Assembly (NCBI RefSeq): GCF_900167455.1
Contig: NZ_FUWJ01000013.1
Location: 62,001 to 126,000 of the forward strand
Direction: 5' to 3'
From: Enhydrobacter aerosaccus
Lineage (GTDB): Bacteria > Pseudomonadota > Alphaproteobacteria > Reyranellales > Reyranellaceae
Length of the DNA: 64,000 nucleotides
Shown here piece by piece: positions 54,152-61,486 of this stretch (its first letter is position 1; each line of letters opens with the position of its first letter). The translations under genes were made by a program, and so were the position numbers. The notes under the pieces were generated by a model, which was not told the origin of the DNA, did not search any database, and saw nothing but the letters and a program-made list of their open reading frames with translations.

Positions 54152-55537
54152 TTATGAAGGCTTCTGACTTGGGCGCAGTATTGAATCATAGAGCCGCTTC
54201 AGCCGTTCGTCGTAGGCGTTCGGCGTAAATCTCTTAGCCTGCTCGTGTCCACGCTTCACCAAGGCCGTACGGAGATCGGCGTCTGCTTCTAAGGTCCGTA
54301 TAGCATGCGCCATCTCTGTGACCGAATATGGGTCAACAATCAGGGCCGCTTCGGCGGCCACCTCAGGTAAAGAGGCGGCGTTCGAAGTCATAACCGGAGT
54401 GCCTAAAGCCATCGCCTCGATCACGGGAAGTCCGAATCCCTCATAGATGGATGGGAACAGAACTGCCGTCGCGCCACGGATCAACGAACTGAGCTGTCCT
54501 TGCGGCATGTACTCAAGACGGCGGACTTGGCGTTCGCGACGTACGACACCGTCGCTAATTCGAAAGGTACTGAAGCGTTCGTCGCGAATCTTCTTCAGAT
54601 CGGCGCGATTCTGCCATCCGGCGCTGCTTGCGAGAATCAGAGGTAGTTTGCTTCCGGACGCGGAATAGGCATCGATGAGGCGACCAACGTTTTTCTTGGG
54701 CTCGATGGCGCCAAAGAACAGGAAGTATTTCCCGAAGTCGAGCCCGAAGAGCTTCGCCAAATCTTCTGCGACATCGTCGTCGCTTCGGGCTAGCAAATCG
54801 CTTGGGATAGTCACTGCTTGATATGTGTTAGTGACCCGACGCTCATCGACACCCAAATATTTTATAATATCTCTTCGGGAATATTCGGACACAGTGACGA
54901 TGTGGTCAGCGGTGCGGGCCAATGTCGTGAGCAAACGATAGAAGTACTTTTTATTGTCCATTGTAGCGTAAGGGAGGCGAATGGGTACGAGATCGTGAAT
55001 CGTGTAGATGTTCGGACAACCTCTGAGCGCCAACGGCACCGGATGCGTCGCGTGAAAAATGGCTGGCCGCTCTTCCACCCGAAGTTGCGCCAGGCGACCA
55101 TAAATACTGAAGTGGGCCCTACAAACATCGATAAGCTGAGTTGCCGCGAACAGTCTCCGGAATGAGCGCAGCGTATCTGCCGTCGGCCCGACTATCAGGC
55201 CGCTACGCGCCAATTCCACCGGCTTCACCCCCCCAAGGGCATTGAATGGGTAACGTACATTGCGCCATGCGACTTCTAAAGGCGTCAGCCGCTTGTCGTC
55301 ATCAACCGCATCAAAGGCGAGAATTTCATTTAGGCGGCCATCACTCTGCGCAAGCCCGTGCTCCACACCGAAAAGGCCATCGACATTAAATCCGAGTCGA
55401 CCGGCAGCCTCTGCCAAATTGCGCGCATAGGTCGCTATACCCGTTCCGCCTTTGACGACGAGATTCTGAGCCTCATACAAGATCGTTCCGCGCCGCGACA
55501 TCGGCGCAGCAGAAGGCAAGGAGGACGTTTCATTCAT
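54152..55537 (-). CDS. Glycosyltransferase family 4
   Basis: A 461-residue GT-B glycosyltransferase. The N-terminal acceptor side has LVVKGGTGIATYARNLAEA and HATHPVPLALRG, and the linker includes YTIHDLVPIRLP. The donor side has FFGAIEPKKNVGRLIDAY and the acidic ExxxxxxxE motif in FPSIYEGFGLPVIEAMALG. It transfers a sugar from a nucleotide donor, probably during capsule or O-chain assembly at the cytoplasmic face of the inner membrane. It overlaps the FkbM-type methyltransferase stop by 4 bp. Confidence 0.9.
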   Translation of the reverse strand: MNETSSLPSAAPMSRRGTILYEAQNLVVKGGTGIATYARNLAEAAGRLGFNVDGLFGVEHGLAQSDGRLNEILAFDAVDDDKRLTPLEVAWRNVRYPFNALGGVKPVELARSGLIVGPTADTLRSFRRLFAATQLIDVCRAHFSIYGRLAQLRVEERPAIFHATHPVPLALRGCPNIYTIHDLVPIRLPYATMDNKKYFYRLLTTLARTADHIVTVSEYSRRDIIKYLGVDERRVTNTYQAVTIPSDLLARSDDDVAEDLAKLFGLDFGKYFLFFGAIEPKKNVGRLIDAYSASGSKLPLILASSAGWQNRADLKKIRDERFSTFRISDGVVRRERQVRRLEYMPQGQLSSLIRGATAVLFPSIYEGFGLPVIEAMALGTPVMTSNAASLPEVAAEAALIVDPYSVTEMAHAIRTLEADADLRTALVKRGHEQAKRFTPNAYDERLKRLYDSILRPSQKPS

Positions 55538-56364
55538 TCGAATAGCAAGATCCGATCCTGCACGTTAGTCTTATCGAGTACGGATTCAGAGTCCAACGGC
55601 AGGATAGCACCGTCAAGGCTGAGTTCCTTTGCGCTTCTATAGTTCTCTAGCAACTTGTCCAGGAAGCCGCCCGGGTCAGGATACCTGGCTGCGTTAAACT
55701 CCAGTACAATTATGGGATGATCCCGCGCGATGAGCCCCTGCATGCCGGCGACAATATTGAGTTCCCCTCCCTCTGCGTCTATTTTGATTAAATCCACTCT
55801 GGGATATTCCAAGGCAATTTCATCGAGCGTGAAAGTGGATACCTCGAAAGTGCGTCCACCCGGGAGATTCTCTTTGTCCACCAACGTGGCATTCTTCGGT
55901 TCGCCGTCGGGCGAATAAAGCCAATCGCGGCCTGCTCTGGCGCCCAACGCATGGGGAACAACGCGTGTGCGCGTCGAATGACCGTTCAGTAGTACTGTCT
56001 CTCTTAGCAAAGCGGCTGTGTCTGGATTTGGCTCTACTGCAATCACACGCCCAGTCTCACCGACGGCATCGCCGAGAAGCAGTGTAAAGTAACCAAAATT
56101 CGCTCCGACATCGATGGCCGTCATGCCGGGCTTAACGCGGTGTGCGAGGAACTGAGTCAGCCACATTTCCCAGAATCCGTCGAGCATGACATGGCAGGCG
56201 AAGCCACGATCGCCGCTTCGCAGGAAGATCTTCATGCGCCCTAAGATTCGAGCGAGAATGATCCCATTTCCCAAATAGGCTGTTTGCACACGTCGCCGGA
56301 TCGCCGCTTCTAGAACAGGGCGTGGCCAAGTTGCCAAGTGTATCGAGTAAAGATCCTCAAACAT
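55534..56364 (-). CDS. FkbM family SAM-dependent methyltransferase
   Basis: A 276-residue methyltransferase. The SAM motif is AIDVGANFGYFTLLLG near residue 85. The next acidic residue is in VIAVEPNPDTAALL, and the FkbM motif is VDLIKIDAEGGELNIVAGM. Such enzymes O-methylate sugars in surface polysaccharides. Coupled by a 4-bp overlap to the downstream glycosyltransferase. About 260 bp of A/T-rich non-coding DNA separates it from the exporter genes. Confidence 0.9.
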   Translation of the reverse strand: MFEDLYSIHLATWPRPVLEAAIRRRVQTAYLGNGIILARILGRMKIFLRSGDRGFACHVMLDGFWEMWLTQFLAHRVKPGMTAIDVGANFGYFTLLLGDAVGETGRVIAVEPNPDTAALLRETVLLNGHSTRTRVVPHALGARAGRDWLYSPDGEPKNATLVDKENLPGGRTFEVSTFTLDEIALEYPRVDLIKIDAEGGELNIVAGMQGLIARDHPIIVLEFNAARYPDPGGFLDKLLENYRSAKELSLDGAILPLDSESVLDKTNVQDRILLFE

Positions 56365-56622
56365 GACGAATTGGCCTCAGACGCTCCGATAGCGAATCAT
56401 ATTACTCAATGAGATAGCGTGCGTGCATGCCCTTTGTCGGCCAGTATCCTCCCTATCAATCTACATACTAAGCCGGCGCATGCTCGCCTCGGCCTCACAT
56501 TCCAGGTCCCACAACTTCGTTCAATACGAAATCACGATCCATCTTGAGGAGATCCTTTACGAGATACACATCACCAATCTACCCTCATAATTAGAAGTAC
56601 TGAGATCACCGCAAAATTCCGC

Positions 56623-57372
56623 TCAGAGGCCGCTATATATCCGGCTCGCAAGTTGCATATCACTGGTAACCCGCCCACGTCCGCCCTTCAGCAGAAGTGC
56701 CTTCTGACAATAATCCCGAACCACCCCAGCGTCGTGGACCGCCATAATCATTCCACAACTCTTGCGAGCAGAGAAAAGTTCGTCATGGCACTTTTGTTGA
56801 AAACGCCGATCACCAACTAAGATCACTTCGTCGATCAAGTAGCATTCAAAGTTTATGGAGAGGGAAAGCGCAAACGCGAGTCTCATTCGCATTCCATCAG
56901 AATAGTAGCGTAACGGCTTAAATAGATTGCGTCCTAATTCCGAGAAATGATCGACGTAGTCGAGTGTCGCCTGGAAAGGCAACCCATAGACCCGCGACAA
57001 GAATCTTATGTTATCGTACCCTGTTAATTGACCTTCGAACCCGCCCCCTAAGGCCAGCGGCCATGACAAGGATAGTCCTCTATGGACCTCTCCATATGTA
57101 GGCTCCAGCATTCCAGAAAGAACTTTAATGAGTGTCGATTTACCGGCGCCATTAGGTCCCAAAACGCCTAGCCTTTCGCCGGCCCGGACCTGGAAGGAAA
57201 TTCCTTGCAGGGCCCTTTTTGTCCCTTGCTCGGTATGAAAATCCATCGTGACATTGACCACGTCCACGCATCTCGCCTCCCGCTCGATTGTTGTCTCCCT
57301 TGGTTCAGTCGCCAAGCGTTTAGTCAACAACAACCGCTTTAAGACGGCCTCAAACATTTTAAGTCTGCCCAT
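56623..57372 (-). CDS. kpsT: Capsular polysaccharide exporter ATPase (KpsT type)
   Basis: A 249-residue ATPase of polysaccharide ABC exporters. Walker A is GPNGAGKST, and the ALGGGFEGQLTGYDNIRFLS loop is the usual KpsT/Wzt segment. The signature reads YYSDGMRMRLAFAL instead of the YSSGMRARL-like form. Walker B is ECYLIDEVILVGDRRFQQKC and the H-loop AVHD. Start ATG 57372 overlaps the KpsE-like gene; ATG 57357 just after its stop is the alternative. The partner permease is encoded on the opposite strand at 59.8 kb. Confidence 0.9.
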   Translation of the reverse strand: MGRLKMFEAVLKRLLLTKRLATEPRETTIEREARCVDVVNVTMDFHTEQGTKRALQGISFQVRAGERLGVLGPNGAGKSTLIKVLSGMLEPTYGEVHRGLSLSWPLALGGGFEGQLTGYDNIRFLSRVYGLPFQATLDYVDHFSELGRNLFKPLRYYSDGMRMRLAFALSLSINFECYLIDEVILVGDRRFQQKCHDELFSARKSCGMIMAVHDAGVVRDYCQKALLLKGGRGRVTSDMQLASRIYSGL

Positions 57373-58558
57373 GCCGACGCGCGTCAAGGGCAAAGGCGGC
57401 CACAACCTTGTACAAGCAATAACTTAGAGCAGCGACGAGGAGGATCAGGAGAGTTCGGTATGGATATGTCGGATAATCAGGTGTGGAGGGCGCCGCTACG
57501 CGCTCGAGGTAAATTTGTTGTCGTAGGGCCTCGGCTCGCGCAACCTCAACCGCGCTACGTGCCGCCATTAGGGCGCGTTCCGAAAACTCGCGTTCGAGCA
57601 CCAATCGTTCATACTCAGCAATCTTGGAGGAGAGCGAGTTAGAATCTCCAGCCAGTCTACCGCGCTCGCGTACAATTTGCGCCTCGATAGCTGCTAGGCG
57701 CCTCCTGATAGTTGCTATCTGTGGGCTATCCGGCGAAGCGCGCTCGATCTGCCGCAGTTGCATACTGGTTTCTGCTGCCTCCAAGGACAGCTTGGCGACG
57801 CCTTCAATGATAACAAAGGAGTCCTGGCCAGGGTCGACCATTCTTTCTCGATTTCTGTAAGCGGTGAGCTGTGCCTGCGCTGCAATTACGCGGTGCTCCA
57901 TCTCGTCGACTTCGTTCAAGGCGGAATTCACGGCATCTCGCTGGGATCGCTCATTCAGCCGATTGACGAATTGCTCGGCGGACCGAATTAGGCCCTCTGC
58001 CAGTCGATTCACATCGGCCGCCTCAAATCCCTGAACTCGAAGGATGATTACACCCGATGTAGAATCATAATTTACTGAAATCATCCTTCTGTATTCCCGA
58101 TAAAGGCCCTCTTCTCCTCTTGGCATGTAGAAATTTGGGAACCGCCAAATGAAATCAGCTTGCGGTCTGCCATAAGCCTCTCGTAATTCGTACTTTTCCT
58201 GCAACTCCCGCATCGCATCTCGCGAGAGCATGAATTCGCGGACGGCGTAAGCGTCGTTCGTTGCCCCGCTCACACCCGCGCTTTGCAGAACACTCGTAAT
58301 GGCGTTCCCGATGGAAGGGCTCGAACCTCGAATGACGAGGCGCGCTTCAGCTTCAAATCGGTCAGCCAATATGAATCCGAATATCGCCAGAGCTGCCAGC
58401 GTAGGCAGCACAAAAAGGAAAACAAAGAGAACTAAGTAAGTTCTCCCCTCCCTCTGGTGGTGCAAATCCAGCACCGCTTCCTGAGGCGATGGTGCTTCGA
58501 TCAGCGTTCTCAGCTCCAAGAGCTCGCTATACTTCTGCAATTCACGCTGCGAAGCCAT
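57359..58558 (-). CDS. kpsE: Capsule export inner-membrane protein (KpsE type), copy 1
   Basis: A 399-residue Wzz/KpsE-type protein. A first transmembrane helix at about 43-65 (LFVLPTLAALAIFGFILA), a long periplasmic coiled-coil-rich domain (SALNEVDEMEHRVIAAQAQL, RRRLAAIEAQIVRERGRL), and a second helix near the C-terminus (TLLILLVAALSYCLYKVV) with the preceding APSTPDYPTYPYR proline segment. ATG 58558 is the start. It is transcribed divergently from a second KpsE-like gene with only about 95 bp between starts. Confidence 0.88.
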   Translation of the reverse strand: MASQRELQKYSELLELRTLIEAPSPQEAVLDLHHQREGRTYLVLFVFLFVLPTLAALAIFGFILADRFEAEARLVIRGSSPSIGNAITSVLQSAGVSGATNDAYAVREFMLSRDAMRELQEKYELREAYGRPQADFIWRFPNFYMPRGEEGLYREYRRMISVNYDSTSGVIILRVQGFEAADVNRLAEGLIRSAEQFVNRLNERSQRDAVNSALNEVDEMEHRVIAAQAQLTAYRNRERMVDPGQDSFVIIEGVAKLSLEAAETSMQLRQIERASPDSPQIATIRRRLAAIEAQIVRERGRLAGDSNSLSSKIAEYERLVLEREFSERALMAARSAVEVARAEALRQQIYLERVAAPSTPDYPTYPYRTLLILLVAALSYCLYKVVAAFALDARRHGQT

Positions 58559-58652
58559 GATAGATAGTATCGCGCTCGCCCGCACTTGTCACTCGCCGAC
58601 CAGCTGCGCAATATGCGGGGGAAGACGCACTTTTGTAGGGTTGGTGAATTGC

Positions 58653-59813
58653 ATGCTGGCGTCGCTTGATAGGCTTGTGCGCTCATCCTATCTCAACGAG
58701 CGAGTACCTTTTCGAGTCAACGTCGTGGCCCGGCGCTTGATCAAGCTGGCGTTGGTCTTCCTCCCTACAATTCTTGGAATTGTGTACTTTGGAGCGATCG
58801 CTACCAATCAGTATGTCTCGGAAGCAAGATTCATCATCCGCAGCGCCGAGCGGCCGGAAGCGGCAACCGGCTTCGCCGCTATTCTACAGGACGGCCTAGG
58901 ACACTCCCAAGACGACACATATGCTGTGGCGGAGTTCATCAAATCAAGAGATGCCGCTAAACAATTGTCTTCCTCTCTGCCGATGTTCGAGATCTACGGA
59001 AGACCGGAAGCTGATGCGCTGGCTCGATATCCATCGATATTTTTCGGCCGGACAGATGAAGAGTTTTATGACTACCTAAGGCGAATGATCTCCGTAGTCT
59101 ATACGCCGTCCACTGGAGTCACTACGCTGACGGTCAGGGCATTTCGCCCACAGGATGCAAAGGAAGTCGCCGCGCAGCTGTTGGCCCTGAGCGAGAAGTT
59201 GATTAACAGAATGAACAACCGCATGCAGGAGGACTTGATCGCCACGAGCACCGCCGAGGTTGCGCACAGCCAAGAACAGTTAATCATGGCACAGATCGCC
59301 ATAAGTCGGTTTCGAAATGCGGAGTTAATGATCGATCCGACGAAGAGTGCAACTTCGCTAACGGAGTTGATATCCAAGTTGTCTGTCGACTTAGCTCAAG
59401 CAAAGGCTCAGATGAGGGAAGTGCTCGCAGCTTCTCCTAACAGCGTCCAGTATTTCAACCTTCAGCGGCGCATTGCGGCTCTCGAGGAACAGATCGGTTA
59501 CGAACGCGCGCGTATAACGACAGCTTCTGATGGTCTTGCGGAGAAGATTGCTGAATTCGAACGATTGAATCTCAACCGGGAGTTCGCAAATCGCGCACTG
59601 ACTAACGCCGAGACCGCTCTGACACGAGCTAGGGCGGATGCACGCCGTCAACAGCTCTATCTGGAAACAATCGTGCAGCCATCTGCAACCGACTATCCCT
59701 TGGAACCAAAGCGTGCCTCTGTCATCTTGACGATATTCGGCGCAAATATGATCCTGTTTCTGGTGGCCTGGCTTATCTACACTGGCGTAAGAGAGCATGC
59801 CGTTGGGGCATAG
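58653..59813 (+). CDS. Capsule export inner-membrane protein (KpsE type), copy 2
   Basis: A 386-residue homologue of the divergent neighbour. The first helix is LIKLALVFLPTILGIVYFGA, and the shared features are DDTYAVAEFIKSRDA (copy 1 NDAYAVREFMLSRDA) and a coiled-coil periplasmic part. VQPSATDYPLEPKRASVILT precedes the last helix. ATG 58653 is a plausible start; GTG 58644, nearer to AGGG, or an upstream ATG at 58557 are alternatives. It is followed after six bases by the permease gene, so ATPase and permease of the exporter are each paired with their own KpsE. Confidence 0.87.
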   Translation: MLASLDRLVRSSYLNERVPFRVNVVARRLIKLALVFLPTILGIVYFGAIATNQYVSEARFIIRSAERPEAATGFAAILQDGLGHSQDDTYAVAEFIKSRDAAKQLSSSLPMFEIYGRPEADALARYPSIFFGRTDEEFYDYLRRMISVVYTPSTGVTTLTVRAFRPQDAKEVAAQLLALSEKLINRMNNRMQEDLIATSTAEVAHSQEQLIMAQIAISRFRNAELMIDPTKSATSLTELISKLSVDLAQAKAQMREVLAASPNSVQYFNLQRRIAALEEQIGYERARITTASDGLAEKIAEFERLNLNREFANRALTNAETALTRARADARRQQLYLETIVQPSATDYPLEPKRASVILTIFGANMILFLVAWLIYTGVREHAVGA

Positions 59814-59819
59814 ACGATT

Positions 59820-60611
59820 ATGACCCGTAGCCAGTCTCTGCTAGCTTCCTTGGCACTTCAGCTTAGGAGCATTCACGCCCTGATGGTGCGTGACGTTATG
59901 ATGCGCTATGGGCGCGAGCATCTCGGTTTCGTATGGGTCATCCTCGAGCCGATGCTTCTCACGACAGGTGTCCTGATCGTATGGTCACTTATACGACCAT
60001 CTCAAGAACATGGAATACGCTTAATAGGCCTCGTGATCACTGGATACATGCCATTGACCTTGTGGCGGCACTTGACGAACTCCGCGTCGTTATTGTTCCG
60101 ACGGTCGACAGCGATGCTATATCATCGCAATTTGAGTCTGCTCGACATTTTCCTGTCAAGACAACTCTTGGAGTTCGCTGGCGCAACGGCTGCGCTCATG
60201 TTCGTGTATTTTACGTTGGTGGTGGCGGGACTATTGGAACCAGTTCACGATTTCACCTTAGCCCTTGCGGGCTGGCTGATGATGGGGTGGCTGGCGCTTG
60301 GCGTATCCTCGCTCACTGTGGTGCTTTCCGAGAAGTACGAGATAGCGGAACGGTTTATACAACCTTTTCAGTACCTCCAGTTACCCATATCCGGCACCTT
60401 CTTTCTCGTCGATTGGCTGCCCTACGACGCGCAACAGATAATTTGGTACAATCCAACTGTTCATTGTTACGAGATGTTTCGAGCAGGTTTCTTTGGGCCG
60501 TCCATCGTGACCTATTATTCGCCCCTATATGTAGGCATATGGGCTTTTACTCTTTCAAGCATCGGACTGAGCGCTATCGCCCATATGAGGAGTCACATCA
60601 GGATCGTATGA
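59820..60611 (+). CDS. kpsM: Capsular polysaccharide ABC exporter permease (KpsM type)
   Basis: A 263-residue ABC-2 permease with about six helices. The N-terminus HALMVRDVMMRYGREHLGFV followed by WVILEP is the KpsM/RfbA-like cytoplasmic amphipathic start. ISGTFFLVDWLPYDAQQIIW and YNPTVHCYEMFRAGFFG match the late extracytoplasmic part of KpsM. It would export the polysaccharide with the KpsT-type ATPase encoded on the other strand. Confidence 0.92.
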   Translation: MTRSQSLLASLALQLRSIHALMVRDVMMRYGREHLGFVWVILEPMLLTTGVLIVWSLIRPSQEHGIRLIGLVITGYMPLTLWRHLTNSASLLFRRSTAMLYHRNLSLLDIFLSRQLLEFAGATAALMFVYFTLVVAGLLEPVHDFTLALAGWLMMGWLALGVSSLTVVLSEKYEIAERFIQPFQYLQLPISGTFFLVDWLPYDAQQIIWYNPTVHCYEMFRAGFFGPSIVTYYSPLYVGIWAFTLSSIGLSAIAHMRSHIRIV

Positions 60612-60639
60612 TGGACGTTTGCCCTAATTCTGCCTGTAA

Positions 60640-60656
60640 AGCCTAGTTCTTAGGCT
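60640..60656. terminator. Hairpin between convergent genes
   Basis: AGCCTA and TAGGCT form a 6-bp stem with loop GTTCT in the gap between the kpsM stop and the convergent glycosyltransferase end; GTTTTGTCTTT follows on the plus strand. It overlaps the last codons of the minus-strand gene. A weak bidirectional terminator is possible. Confidence 0.35.
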
Positions 60657-61483
60657 AGCAACGTTTTGTCTTTCAACACAAAGCGTTCCTGCAAGTAGTT
60701 GCCCCACGTCCGCTCTGAAATCGTGCGCTTTTCTGGCCATCGGGAAGCGTCGTAGTTTCGTGTCTGATTATCAGAGACCAACAGATTCTCTTGCCGACGA
60801 AGCCGGAAAGTATCACTCAGCGGCCACCACCTAGGTGTATATCCTCGTCCATTGCTGCCCACCAACCGCACGGATTGGCCCATATCCAATATGCGCCGGG
60901 TCATGCTTTGCGGGCCGCTCTCAAAGAGGAAGGCATCGAGCTTACTCTTGAAGGTCAGGCCATCGGTGACCGCACAAAATTGCTCTCTGGAAATCATGAA
61001 GGCATTGGACCGAACATGAACGTTTGGCATTCTTGGAAAGATGCTGTCGTAGTCGTGCAGACTCTCATATGAGCCAGTCGCACCGACTAATCCGACGCTC
61101 TCTACTTCGAGATTTAGATGCAACTTAGCGAGCCAGTTGTCGCTTACCGGTGCGGCATGTGAATTAAAGAAACAAACATAGTCTTCAGAGATCAGCCGGG
61201 CCGCTTCGGCATAGGCGCCGATGTCGAAGCTATCATCCGCAACGTGAATATCACTGAACCGGTGATTTCTAAACGTCGCTAGGGCGCATGCCAGATCGTG
61301 CCGCGAAGCGAAGCCCTTGGCTATAACGTAGAGTTCATGCTCCGCGCCTGCAGGATGCGTCTGGTACGCTGCCACAAATCTATCAATGGATTCGCGCCAA
61401 TTTTTATCTGCCCCGCGGATTAAATACCCCACCGCGATCGAGTTCTTGGCTTTGCATAACCCATTATTGCTTTCTTGATGCAT
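60650..61483 (-). CDS. Glycosyltransferase-like protein (GT-A-type fold)
   Basis: A 277-residue protein. The start SIAVGYLIRGADKNWRESID and AGAEHELYVIAKGF, followed by DDSFDIGAYAEAARLISEDY, give the alternating strand-helix pattern of GT-A glycosyltransferases. VCFFNSHAAPVSDNWLAKL corresponds to the position of the metal-binding acidic residues, here without a DxD. MPNVHVRSNAFMISREQF and WPLSDTFRLRRQENLLVSDN follow. It begins three bases after the large glycosyltransferase gene and is co-transcribed. Whether it is catalytically active is uncertain because the DxD is lacking. Confidence 0.72.
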   Translation of the reverse strand: MHQESNNGLCKAKNSIAVGYLIRGADKNWRESIDRFVAAYQTHPAGAEHELYVIAKGFASRHDLACALATFRNHRFSDIHVADDSFDIGAYAEAARLISEDYVCFFNSHAAPVSDNWLAKLHLNLEVESVGLVGATGSYESLHDYDSIFPRMPNVHVRSNAFMISREQFCAVTDGLTFKSKLDAFLFESGPQSMTRRILDMGQSVRLVGSNGRGYTPRWWPLSDTFRLRRQENLLVSDNQTRNYDASRWPEKRTISERTWGNYLQERFVLKDKTLLA

Positions 61484-61486
61484 GTA

